A stretch of 64,000 nucleotides of DNA from Burkholderia lata. Its GTDB lineage: Bacteria; Pseudomonadota; Gammaproteobacteria; Burkholderiales; Burkholderiaceae. A program made the translations under genes and the position numbers. The DNA is taken from assembly GCF_000012945.1 (NCBI RefSeq), contig NC_007511.1, positions 2,294,001-2,358,000 of the forward strand, read 5' to 3'. Of this stretch, positions 52,198 through 60,732 are shown one piece after another; the first letter of the stretch is position 1, and every line of letters starts with the position of its first letter. The notes beneath the pieces were generated by a model. The model saw only the letters and a program-made list of their open reading frames with translations, searched no databases and had not been told where the DNA came from.

Positions 52198-53451
52198 ATG
52201 GATCTCGCCCGGCAATCGATACGATCGGCGGCCCCTCCCGTCCGTGCGTGGCTGACACCGCGGCGCGTCGTTGCGTACAGCGCCGTCGCGCTCGCGTGCT
52301 ATGCGCTGTTCGTCGCGATCTGGGTCGCCGTCGTCCGTCACGCGCCCGCCACCGCGCCGTCACGCCCGGGGGCCGACTATGCGGTGTTCTGGTCGGCGTC
52401 GTACGTGATGCTGCACGGCTCGCCGTGGCAAGCGTACGACTTGCCGACCTTCTCGCGGCTGGCCGCCGACCTGTTCCCGCAGTTCCGCCGCGAAGACCTC
52501 GTCGCGTGGCTGTACCCGCCCACCAACCTGCTGCTCGTGACACCGCTGTCGCTGCTGCCCTATGCAATCGGCTATCCGCTGTTCGTCGCGTTCGGTGTGA
52601 TCGTGTTCGGCTTCGCCGCATCGCGCGTATCGGGGCTCGGCGCGATTCCCGGCGCATCGCGCATCGGCGGGTTCGCGCTGGTCGCCGCCCCGTTCGTGTT
52701 CGTCACCGGAATGTTCGGGCAGAACGCGTTCCTGACCGCGTCGTGCGCGGCGCTGGCCGTCTGCTGGGCCGATCGTCGGCCGATGTGGGCCGGCCTCTGC
52801 ATCGGCCTGCTGTCGGCCAAGCCGCAGATGGCGTTGCTGTTTCCGTTCGTGCTGGTCGCCACGCGCGCCTGGCGCACGATCGCGTGGGCCGCGCTCGCCA
52901 CCACCGCGTTCGCGGCGTTGAGCGTCCTGATCTGCGGCGTCGAGTCGCTACACCTGTTCGTCGCCGGCACGGCGATCGTGCGCACGCTCCTCCTCGAGCA
53001 AGGCGTCGTGTTCTGGCTCGCGTCGCCGGCGCCGTTCGCCGCGTTCCGCCTCGCGGGCCTGCCGCCTGGTGTCGCGTATGCCGCGCAGGCGTGCATCGCG
53101 GCGCTGGCGATCGCCGCCGCCTGCATCGTGTGGACGCGCTCGCGCGACATCCGCTTGCGCGCGGCGGTGCTGGCGGTCGCCACGCTCGCGGCGAACCCGT
53201 ACGTGTGGCACTACGAGCTTGCCTGGCTCGGCATCGCGATCGCGTGCATGCTGGCGATCGGCTGGCAGGACGGCTGGCTGCGCGGCGAGCAGGCCGCGAT
53301 CGCGCTCATGTGGCTGCTGCCGGTCGTCGAATACCTGAACCCGTGGCTGCAATGGCCGCAGGTCGGCCCGGTCGTGACGCTGTTCGCGCTCCTCGTGCTG
53401 CTGCGCCGCGCCGGTCCCGGGGCTCAGAACGCGAGCCGCGGCGGCACGTAG
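52198..53451 (+). CDS. polytopic GT87-family (DUF2029) glycosyltransferase
   Basis: A 417-residue membrane protein of about 12 helices. It matches DUF2029/GT87, polyprenyl-phosphate-sugar-dependent transferases (GADYAVFWSASYVMLHGSPWQAYDL, in parts; FVTGMFGQNAFLTAS). Starts 15 nt after the GT2 stop, so co-transcribed. The pair likely adds a sugar to a periplasmic acceptor such as lipopolysaccharide or a protein. Its 3' end overlaps the convergent tadG gene by 28 nt. The acceptor is unknown; nearby pilin genes make a pilus role possible. Confidence 0.82.
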   Translation: MDLARQSIRSAAPPVRAWLTPRRVVAYSAVALACYALFVAIWVAVVRHAPATAPSRPGADYAVFWSASYVMLHGSPWQAYDLPTFSRLAADLFPQFRREDLVAWLYPPTNLLLVTPLSLLPYAIGYPLFVAFGVIVFGFAASRVSGLGAIPGASRIGGFALVAAPFVFVTGMFGQNAFLTASCAALAVCWADRRPMWAGLCIGLLSAKPQMALLFPFVLVATRAWRTIAWAALATTAFAALSVLICGVESLHLFVAGTAIVRTLLLEQGVVFWLASPAPFAAFRLAGLPPGVAYAAQACIAALAIAAACIVWTRSRDIRLRAAVLAVATLAANPYVWHYELAWLGIAIACMLAIGWQDGWLRGEQAAIALMWLLPVVEYLNPWLQWPQVGPVVTLFALLVLLRRAGPGAQNASRGGT

Positions 53452-54464
53452 ATGCCGTAGTACGGCCCGACGCCGGTCGCAACGCCCGTCATCTTCACGC
53501 CGGCAACGAAATGACCCTGGATGTATTTGTACGAGCCGCCGAGCGACACGTCGATATGGAACGGCGCGAACGCGACGATCGGCACGGTGGTGCTGGTCGC
53601 GGTCTGCGTGACGACCGGCAGCACCACCGTCGTGCCGACCGGCACCGACGTATAGAGCGTCGCCTTCACGCCGGTCGCGAGATTAATGCTGTCGCCGATG
53701 TTGAGCGTCGTCGGATTGCCGGTTGTCATCAGGCCGCCCATCGTCGTCGTATCGGTCGCGGTCGACTGGAACGACGTCCACTGCCCGCCCATGCACAGCA
53801 GGCCGTAGACCTGGCCGTTCGTGATCGAGAATTCGAACGGCTGGCCCGTCAGCGGATTGATCAGCGGCTGGTTGGTCGACGCGTTCCAGTACAGGTTGTA
53901 CACGCACTGGTCGATCGCGACCGGGAACAGCCCGCCTGCCCCGACCCCGCCCGGCGCCGCCAGCACCGCGACGGCGGTCGCGCTGTCCGATGCGCCGGGA
54001 ATCCCCAGCAGTCCGCCCAGCAACAGCGGAATCGAGCCGCCGTTCACGCCGGGCGTGCGCGACACGGTGACCTGCACCGCCGGCACGTCGTACTGGCCGG
54101 GCGTGATGGTCGTCGGCTGCATGGATGCTGGGCTGCGCGTCACGTTCCAGTATCCGGTGGTCACCGTGCCGGTCGACAGCGCCGCGCCGGCCGCCGAGTT
54201 CTGCGCAATGACACCGTTCGCCGCCGGCGCGGCCTGCGACCAGTTCACCGCGCCGCCGCTCGGCGACATCATCGCATCGGCCCCCGCCAGCGCAGCCGCG
54301 TCGGCCGCGTTCTGCAACTGGTTGTTCACCGTGATCACCCACGCGATGTCGATCGCCAGCGCGCCGAACGACAGCAGCGGAATCAGGAACAGCAGGAAGA
54401 ACAGCGCGACCGAACCGCGCTGTCGTTCGGCGCCGGCGGGTTGCGTGGCGATCGCGTCATTCAT
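53424..54464 (-). CDS. tadG: TadG-like pilus assembly protein
   Basis: 346 residues. N-terminal membrane segment GSVALFFLLFLIPLLSFGALAIDIA followed by VNNQLQNAADAAALAGADA, the conserved TadG N-terminus. The rest is a Thr/Ser/Gly-rich exported region with few motifs. It likely anchors or organises the Flp pilus at the envelope. It starts at ATG 54464, overlapping tadE by 8 nt, and is the last gene of the tad operon. Confidence 0.87.
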   Translation of the reverse strand: MNDAIATQPAGAERQRGSVALFFLLFLIPLLSFGALAIDIAWVITVNNQLQNAADAAALAGADAMMSPSGGAVNWSQAAPAANGVIAQNSAAGAALSTGTVTTGYWNVTRSPASMQPTTITPGQYDVPAVQVTVSRTPGVNGGSIPLLLGGLLGIPGASDSATAVAVLAAPGGVGAGGLFPVAIDQCVYNLYWNASTNQPLINPLTGQPFEFSITNGQVYGLLCMGGQWTSFQSTATDTTTMGGLMTTGNPTTLNIGDSINLATGVKATLYTSVPVGTTVVLPVVTQTATSTTVPIVAFAPFHIDVSLGGSYKYIQGHFVAGVKMTGVATGVGPYYGIYVPPRLAF

Positions 54465-54885
54465 AGAGCATCACCGACGTCGCCGAGACCGTGACCGGGC
54501 CGGTGAGCGCGCTGAACGCGGAACCCAGCACGAGCCCCGAGTACGTGTAGGTCACCGTCACCGTCAGCGCGGTGCCCGCCGTCGTGCCGTTCGCCTGCGT
54601 CACGGTCACCGCCGGGGTCGTCGCGGTGCCGCCGGTGATCAGGCTGTTCTGCATCGCGTTCTGCGCGATGCTGGCGATCTGCGTCGTGGTCAGCATCGGC
54701 ACGCGCAGCATGACGCCGGCGCGCGCCGCCTCGCGGCTCGCGTTCGTGATGACGGCCTTGTCGCACAGGATCAGGCTCGTATCGATGATGCCGATCAGCA
54801 CCATCAGCAGGAACGGCAGCATCAGCACGAACTCGAGGGACACGACGCCGCGCGCGTGGCGCGCGCCCGCCACCCCGCGTGTCAT
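54457..54885 (-). CDS. tadE: TadE-like pseudopilin
   Basis: 142 residues. ARGVVSLEFVLMLPFLLMVLIGIIDTS carries the TadE prepilin-like leader (G|VVSLEF) and hydrophobic helix, so it is probably processed by the TadV peptidase. The C-terminal part is a small exported beta domain. It overlaps tadD and tadG by 4 and 8 nt. A minor pilin-like protein of the Flp machine. Confidence 0.87.
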   Translation of the reverse strand: MTRGVAGARHARGVVSLEFVLMLPFLLMVLIGIIDTSLILCDKAVITNASREAARAGVMLRVPMLTTTQIASIAQNAMQNSLITGGTATTPAVTVTQANGTTAGTALTVTVTYTYSGLVLGSAFSALTGPVTVSATSVMLYE

Positions 54886-55760
54886 TTTGCGGCCCCCGCA
54901 CCCGGTGGCACGACGCCCGGCTCCAGCGCCGCGCCGGACAGCGGCGGCGCGCTACCGGCACTTCCGCCCCCCCCTGCGCCCCCGCGCGACGCGAGCCGCG
55001 CGCGCACCGCCTGGTAGAAACGCAGGTTGTCGGCCACCGCCGACGCGGGCAACTCCGCGGACAGCAGCTTCTTCGCCGAATCGGTGTTGCCGAGCACGCC
55101 GTACGCGAACGCGAGATTCTGGCGCGCCTGCCACGGCGCGGACGGCAGCCCGGCGACGTCGAGCAGCACGTTCACGCCTTCGCGCGGCCGGTTGCTCAGC
55201 ACGAGCGACAGCCCGAGGTCGACACGCAGCCCCTGCGCGTCCGGGTGCGCACGCAGCGCGTCGCGATACACGACCTGCGCATCCGCATGACGCCCCTGCA
55301 GGTCGAGCACCGTGCCGAGCCCTTCCGCCGCGAGCGGATGGTTCGGCTGCGCGGCCAGCAGGTCGCGATAGCGCTGCGCCGCTTCGTCGAGACGCCGCTG
55401 CCGCAACGCGACGCGCGCAAGCCCGAGCCGCGGGCCGAGTTCCGCGGGCGCCTGCCGCTGCGCTTCGTCGTAGAGGATCCGCGCACGCTCCAGGTCGCCC
55501 GCGCGGTAGTTGACGTCGCCGAGCCCCAGGCGCGCCGCGAGCGAATCGGGATGCTTCGCGAGCACTTTCTCGTACAGCGTCGACGCGAGATCGACGTTGC
55601 CGCCGGCGAGTGCGCTGTCGGCGATGCGCAATTCGGCCTGCGGGTCGTCGCTCTTGTGCGACAGCACCGGCCGCGTCTGGATGCCCGGTGCGCCGCAGCC
55701 GCCGGCCAGCACCGGCAGCACGGCCGCAAGCGCGAACGCGCGTACGACGGATCGTGTCAT
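54882..55760 (-). CDS. tadD: TadD-like TPR lipoprotein
   Basis: 292 residues. Lipobox LAGGC (Cys about residue 22) and tandem TPR motifs (DLASTLYEKVLAKHPDSLAARLG; GRHADAQVVYRDALRAHPDA) through residue 230, ending in a Gly/Pro-rich tail. TadD is needed to assemble the Flp system, probably as a pilotin or scaffold for the secretin. ATG 55760 overlaps the tadC stop by 4 nt. Confidence 0.87.
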   Translation of the reverse strand: MTRSVVRAFALAAVLPVLAGGCGAPGIQTRPVLSHKSDDPQAELRIADSALAGGNVDLASTLYEKVLAKHPDSLAARLGLGDVNYRAGDLERARILYDEAQRQAPAELGPRLGLARVALRQRRLDEAAQRYRDLLAAQPNHPLAAEGLGTVLDLQGRHADAQVVYRDALRAHPDAQGLRVDLGLSLVLSNRPREGVNVLLDVAGLPSAPWQARQNLAFAYGVLGNTDSAKKLLSAELPASAVADNLRFYQAVRARLASRGGAGGGGSAGSAPPLSGAALEPGVVPPGAGAAK

Positions 55761-56701
55761 CTGAATACCTCGAGCAGGCGAATCGCCGCCGGGCCCGCCG
55801 CGATCAGGCAGACCGTCGGCAGGATGAACAGCATCATCGGCAGCGTGATCTTCGGCGCAAGCTTCGCGGCCCGTTCCTCGAGCGCGACGATCTGCTCGGT
55901 GCGCTCCGTGCGCGACAGCGTGCGCAACGCCTGCGTGATCGGCGTGCCGAACCGCTGCGACTGCGTCAGCGTCGTCGCGAGCGAGCGCGCCGACGTGAAA
56001 TCGACACGCATCGCGAAATGCGTGAGTGTCGCGGCCACATCGCCGCTCAGCGTCAGCTCGTCCGCGCACACGGTCAGCTCGTCGGCGAGCGGCGGGCAGA
56101 TGCGCGCCAGTTCGTGCGCGACGCGCCGGATGCCCGACGCGAGACTGTTGCCGGCCATCGTGCAGATCACCAGCAGGTCGAGCGCATCGGGAAAGCACGC
56201 GGCGATGATCCGCCGCCGCCGCCGGATCATCGCGCCGAGCACGTATTCCGGCACGATCACGCCGATCACGAACGCGGCGATCATCGCCAGCGCGCGGATC
56301 ACGAAGTAGTCGCCGAAGCGCGGAATCAGCGGGCTGAACACGATCGCGCCGCACGCGAACAGCACGCCGCAGCTCAGCTTGATCCCGATCATCACCGACA
56401 CCGTGCGGCGCTCGCGAAAACCCGCGCGCGTCAGCTGCAGGCCGAGCTTCACGCGCTGCATCGGGTCGAGCACCGGCAACCGTTCGCCGAGCTGCGCGAG
56501 CCGGCGCGTCAGGTCCAGGCGGACGCCGCCCGGCTGCAGCCACCCCGCCACCGATGCCGGCGGATGCTGCCCGGCAGCCTGCCGCACGCGCGCGGCGATC
56601 CGCTGGCGGGTGCCGCCGCCGGGCGTGCCGAGCGCCACCGCGACACAGCCGAGCAACAACAGCAACTCGAGGCCACGGGCGGCCAGTATCGACATCGTCA
56701 T
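55757..56701 (-). CDS. tadC: TadC inner-membrane platform protein
   Basis: 314 residues. GspF-like type II secretion domain in the C-terminal part (FPDALDLLVICTMAGNSLASGIRRVAHEL; KITLPMMLFILPTVCLIAAGPAAIRL), preceded by helices. It forms the membrane platform with TadB. ATG 56701 overlaps the tadB stop by 4 nt. Confidence 0.92.
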   Translation of the reverse strand: MTMSILAARGLELLLLLGCVAVALGTPGGGTRQRIAARVRQAAGQHPPASVAGWLQPGGVRLDLTRRLAQLGERLPVLDPMQRVKLGLQLTRAGFRERRTVSVMIGIKLSCGVLFACGAIVFSPLIPRFGDYFVIRALAMIAAFVIGVIVPEYVLGAMIRRRRRIIAACFPDALDLLVICTMAGNSLASGIRRVAHELARICPPLADELTVCADELTLSGDVAATLTHFAMRVDFTSARSLATTLTQSQRFGTPITQALRTLSRTERTEQIVALEERAAKLAPKITLPMMLFILPTVCLIAAGPAAIRLLEVFR

Positions 56702-57675
56702 CGCGCGGTATCCAGTTTCGAGATCTTGCGGATCACCAGCAGGCCGACCGTCAGCAACCCGGCCGCGATCGTCAGCATCGTGTTCCCCGGGTGCGTCGAG
56801 AACAGCAGCATCACGTAGTCACGGTTCACGAGAAACAGCGCGCCGATCATCACGAACGGCACCGCCGAAATGATGTTCGTCGTGATGCGCCCTTCGGCGG
56901 TCAGCGCGCGGGTCTTCAGGCGGATGTCGCGACGCGTGCGGATGATGCTCGACAGCTCGTCGAGCGTTTCGCCGAGGCTGCCCCCCGTCTCGCGCTGCAG
57001 CAGCAGGTAGACGGTGAAGAACGAGAAGTCCGCGATCATCAGCCGGTCCGCCGCCTGCGTCAGCACGTCCTTGAGATCCGCGCCGACACGCAGGCTGTCG
57101 CCCATCGAGCGGAACGTCGCGCGCACCGGCTCGGCCGCGCCGTCGCCGACCATGCTGATCGCCTGCGTGACCGGAATGCCCGCGCGCACGGCCCGCACGA
57201 TCACGTCGATCGCGTCGGGGAACGCTTCGAGAAAACGGATCCGGAAGCGCTCCACCAGCGCACGGTAGCTGGCGCGCATCGCGACCAGCGGCAACCCGGC
57301 GTAGATCAGCGGACGCAGGAAGCCCGGCGGCCCGATCAGCTTCACCGCGACGATCGCCGCGATCGCACCGGCGATCGTGCTCGCGACGACGATCCTCACG
57401 CCGCCCTTGCCGCCGACCGCGCGCACGCGCGTCACGCGGCGCTGCAGCCACGCACGCAGGCGGCCCTGGCGGCGCTCGAGGTTGAACAGCGCGACCCCGG
57501 GCGTGGCGGACGCGTGCCCGTCGCGCCCGGCGAGCGACGGCGACAGCCGCCGCATCCGTGCGCGGATGCGCTGGGCCGGCGTGTGGCTCGCGCGATCGAA
57601 CAGCGACGACAGCACGAGCCCGATCGCGAGGATCATCGCGAACGCGCCCACCGCGAACAGGTCGGCGGCCCTCAT
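56698..57675 (-). CDS. tadB: TadB inner-membrane platform protein
   Basis: 325 residues. Two N-terminal helices then the GspF-type domain (FPDAIDVIVRAVRAGIPVTQAISMVG; LLQRETGGSLGETLDELSSIIR) and C-terminal helices. Paralogue and partner of TadC. ATG 57675 overlaps the tadA stop by 4 nt. Confidence 0.92.
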   Translation of the reverse strand: MRAADLFAVGAFAMILAIGLVLSSLFDRASHTPAQRIRARMRRLSPSLAGRDGHASATPGVALFNLERRQGRLRAWLQRRVTRVRAVGGKGGVRIVVASTIAGAIAAIVAVKLIGPPGFLRPLIYAGLPLVAMRASYRALVERFRIRFLEAFPDAIDVIVRAVRAGIPVTQAISMVGDGAAEPVRATFRSMGDSLRVGADLKDVLTQAADRLMIADFSFFTVYLLLQRETGGSLGETLDELSSIIRTRRDIRLKTRALTAEGRITTNIISAVPFVMIGALFLVNRDYVMLLFSTHPGNTMLTIAAGLLTVGLLVIRKISKLDTAR

Positions 57676-59096
57676 TGCCGGAACACCTCGGCGAGCGCAT
57701 CCTCGACGCCGTAATACGCGGCGCGCGCCGAGAATCCCGGCCGCAGTGGCGATGCCTCGAACACGCCCTTCACCGAATCGCGCGTCGTGTCGCCTTCCTG
57801 GCGGAACGCGAACAGGTCCTGCGTAATCACTACCTCGCCTTCCATCCCGACGATCTCGGTGATCCGCGTGACGCGCCGCACGCCGTCGCGCATCCGCTCG
57901 ATCTGCACGAACAGGTGCACGGCGCTCGCGATCTGGCGCCGGATCGACAGCAGCTGCAGGTTCGCGTTCGCCATCATGACCATGCTCTCGAGCCGGCTGA
58001 TCGCGTCGCGCGGCGAATTCGCGTGGATCGTCGTCATCGAGCCGTCGTGCCCCGTGTTCATCGCCTGCAGCACGTCGAACGCCTCGGGGCCGCGAATCTC
58101 GCCGAGGATGATGCGGTCGGGCCGCATCCGCAGTGCGTTGCGCACGAGATCGCGCTGCGAGATCCCGCCGAGCCCTTCGGTATTCTCCGGCCGCGTCTCG
58201 AGGCTCACGACGTGCGGCTGCAGCAACTGCAGCTCGGCCGCATCCTCGATCGTCACGATCCGTTCGTGCTGCTCGATGTGCTGCGACAGCGCGTTGAGCA
58301 GCGTCGTCTTGCCGGAGCCGGTGCCGCCCGAGATCACGATGTTCAGCCGGCACGCGCACGCGACCTTCAGCACCTGCAGCATCGGATGCGAGATGTTGCC
58401 CTGCTGCGCCATCCGTGCGAGCGTGATGTCGCGCTTCGCGAACTTGCGGATCGAGATCGACGGGCCGCGCATCGCGATCGGCGGCAGCACGACGTTCACG
58501 CGGCTGCCGTCGGCGAGCCGCGCGTCGACCATCGGGCTGCTCTCGTCGACACGACGCCCCACCGCCGCCGCGATCCGCTGCGCGACGCTCGCCACGTGCG
58601 CATCGTCGCGGAACTTCAACGACGTGAGTTCGAGCCGGCCCGCGCGCTCGACGTAGACCTGGTCGGGCCCGTTGACGAGGATGTCGGTGACCGTATCGTC
58701 GGCGAGCAGCGGCTCGATCGGCCCGACGCCGAACATGTCGTTCAGGATCGCATCGACGATCAGCACCTGCTCGCCGGCCGTGATCTTCAGGCGCTCGCGA
58801 TCGACCGTGTGCGCAGCCACCTGCTCGATGCCCGCGCGCACTTCGTCGCGCGTCTTCATCAGCGCCGCCGACATGTTCATCGACGCGAACACCGCGGTGC
58901 GGATCGCGTCGAACTTGCTCGACCGGATCAGCGCTTCGTGGGTGTCGGTCGCCACGGACGTGCGGGCCGGGGTCGGCGCAGGCGTGTCGGCCGCAGTCGG
59001 GGCCGGCGCGGGCTCGCGCGCCACGGCGGGCGTCGCGGCCTGTGTCTCGGCCGGCGCGGGGTCCGCCGGCGGCCGGTTGCGGGTGCCGAACGTCAC
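57672..59096 (-). CDS. tadA: TadA/CpaF secretion ATPase
   Basis: 474 residues. A Pro/Ala-rich N-terminal segment then the CpaF ATPase. Walker A GGTGSGKTT at 257-265, conserved RPDRIILGEIRGPEA (Walker B and Arg finger region), and TTIHANSPRDAISRLESMV. It energises pilus assembly. Start GTG 59096 (GTGA overlap with the tadZ stop) with GGAGGAAGGG upstream. Confidence 0.95.
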   Translation of the reverse strand: MTFGTRNRPPADPAPAETQAATPAVAREPAPAPTAADTPAPTPARTSVATDTHEALIRSSKFDAIRTAVFASMNMSAALMKTRDEVRAGIEQVAAHTVDRERLKITAGEQVLIVDAILNDMFGVGPIEPLLADDTVTDILVNGPDQVYVERAGRLELTSLKFRDDAHVASVAQRIAAAVGRRVDESSPMVDARLADGSRVNVVLPPIAMRGPSISIRKFAKRDITLARMAQQGNISHPMLQVLKVACACRLNIVISGGTGSGKTTLLNALSQHIEQHERIVTIEDAAELQLLQPHVVSLETRPENTEGLGGISQRDLVRNALRMRPDRIILGEIRGPEAFDVLQAMNTGHDGSMTTIHANSPRDAISRLESMVMMANANLQLLSIRRQIASAVHLFVQIERMRDGVRRVTRITEIVGMEGEVVITQDLFAFRQEGDTTRDSVKGVFEASPLRPGFSARAAYYGVEDALAEVFRQ

Positions 59097-60316
59097 GTTC
59101 CCTTCCTCCACTTGACGAGCCGTGCATACCACGGCTCGGCGACGACCATCGGCTCGCCGGTGATGCCGTTCGCGAGCTGCCGGATCTGGTCCAGGAAGCC
59201 GTTCCGCTTCGCGCCTTCGATCGGCTCGCCGAGGTTCTCGGCAACCGCGAGCGTCTGCGGCTCGTGCGGCAGCTCGTGCAGCTTCGCGCCGCCGAACGCC
59301 TCCTCGAAATCGACCGGCTCGACGCGGCCCGCGACCGGTGCGAGCGGATTGTTCAGCACCATCGACAGCAGCCGCTCGCCGGGCAGTTCCCGCACGAAGC
59401 GCACGAGCCGCGCGGCTTCGTACGCGGCGTGCACCGAGCGGTCGACCACGACGTGGACGAGATCGGATGCCACGAGTGCGTCCTCGAGCAGCTTGCCGGC
59501 GCTGCTGCCGACGTCGAACAGCACGTAGTGGAAGCGGTCCTTCAGCATGTCGACCAGGCGCGCGACGGCCTGGTCGCTCAACGGTGCATCGGCACCGTAG
59601 GCCAGCTCGGCGGACAGCACGTGCAACCGATCGCCCTTCGTGACGAACATGCGCTCGAACAACGCGTCGTCGGGACGCTGCCCCATGTTCAGCAATTCGA
59701 TCAGCCCGTTGTTGCTGGACAGCCCGAACATCGAGTTCGCGCCGCCGCCATGCAGGTTCAGGTCGACGTAGGCCACGCGGCGGCGCTTCTCGCTCGCCAG
59801 GAAGCGCGCGAGGCTCACCGTGATGGTGGTCGCGCCGACGCCGCCGCGCGCGCCAACGAAACTGACGACCTTGCCGGTGCGCGCCTGCACGACCGATTCG
59901 GTCGCGGTCAGCGCACGCCGCATCAACTCGACGGTCAGCGGCTTGACGATGTAATCCTGCACGCCGATGCCGAGCAGGTTGCGAAACAGCCCGACATCGT
60001 TCTGCGTGCCGATCGCGATGACACGCACCGACGGATCGCATACGTCGGCGAGCCGCATCAGGTCCGACACCGGCAGCACCGAATCCGACACGTCGATGAC
60101 GAGCTGGCGCGGCGAACGCTCGTACTGCTGCAGCAGCCGGATCGCATCGTCGCAGGTGCCCGGCTGCAGGTGGGTGCGCGTGATCGACAGCTCCTGCGTG
60201 ACGCGGCGTATCACGTCCTCGCTGCCCGAATCGGAGACGACCGCAACAAGATCGGCCGCACCCGCGGACGCGGCGCGCCGGGTGTTCTGACGGTCGAGGA
60301 GGTTCATGGGCGGCAT
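59093..60316 (-). CDS. tadZ: TadZ/CpaE polar localisation factor
   Basis: About 407 residues. The N-terminal half is receiver-like, without a usual phospho-acceptor (LVAVVSDSGSEDVIRRV; QDYIVKPLTVELMRRAL). The C-terminal half is ParA/MinD-like (VVSFVGARGGVGATTITVSLARF; LVAYVDLN-like RVAYVDLNLHG). The deviant Walker A reads RGGVGATT, with both lysines of KGGxGKT replaced, so ATP hydrolysis is doubtful. It directs where pili assemble. Start ATG 60316 (GGATG upstream); ATG 60307 also possible. Confidence 0.9.
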   Translation of the reverse strand: MPPMNLLDRQNTRRAASAGAADLVAVVSDSGSEDVIRRVTQELSITRTHLQPGTCDDAIRLLQQYERSPRQLVIDVSDSVLPVSDLMRLADVCDPSVRVIAIGTQNDVGLFRNLLGIGVQDYIVKPLTVELMRRALTATESVVQARTGKVVSFVGARGGVGATTITVSLARFLASEKRRRVAYVDLNLHGGGANSMFGLSSNNGLIELLNMGQRPDDALFERMFVTKGDRLHVLSAELAYGADAPLSDQAVARLVDMLKDRFHYVLFDVGSSAGKLLEDALVASDLVHVVVDRSVHAAYEAARLVRFVRELPGERLLSMVLNNPLAPVAGRVEPVDFEEAFGGAKLHELPHEPQTLAVAENLGEPIEGAKRNGFLDQIRQLANGITGEPMVVAEPWYARLVKWRKGT

Positions 60317-60336
60317 CGTGATGGCATCCGGGTCGG

Positions 60337-60717
60337 TCAATGGCTGGGCGAGCCGGTCGTCTGCGTCTTGCCTGGCGTCGGCTGCTTCACGCGATCCTCG
60401 ACGTAGCGGCGCACCGCGTCGGCCGCGGTCTGCGCGTCCGCGCCGCCGTATGGCACGGGTGCGACGAGATCCTCCGGCCGTGCGAGCATGGCCGCGAGGT
60501 TCGAGTAGGTCGCGCAGCCGAACGGCACGCCGGGCCGCGCGAACCCCGCATCGACGAGATGCGACGGCTGCATCAGCTTCGCGCAATCGGGCGCCACCGC
60601 GTGCGCGCCGTCGAAGCCGATCGAGCGCGCATCGGGCAGGTTGACCGGCGGCGGTGCCGACAGGCAGCCTGCCAACACCAGCGGCACCAGTGCGGCAACG
60701 GTCGATCGAATTCGCAT
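60337..60717 (-). CDS. CpaD-like pilus lipoprotein, 126 aa
   Basis: Lipobox VLAGC (Cys about residue 18) then a short periplasmic domain (VAPDCAKLMQPSHLVDAGF; FGCATYSNLAAMLARPEDLVAP) that matches the CpaD/RcpB-type lipoprotein core. Lies between rcpA and tadZ. Probably helps the secretin. ATG 60717. Shorter than most CpaD proteins but in the right place. Confidence 0.8.
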   Translation of the reverse strand: MRIRSTVAALVPLVLAGCLSAPPPVNLPDARSIGFDGAHAVAPDCAKLMQPSHLVDAGFARPGVPFGCATYSNLAAMLARPEDLVAPVPYGGADAQTAADAVRRYVEDRVKQPTPGKTQTTGSPSH

Positions 60718-60732
60718 GCGCGCTCCTCCGGT

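Noticed and set aside
50988..54494. 1168-codon plus-strand open frame across two glycosyltransferase genes and tadG
   Set aside because: It is an out-of-frame shadow of two real plus-strand genes and an antisense shadow of tadG, a known effect in very GC-rich DNA.
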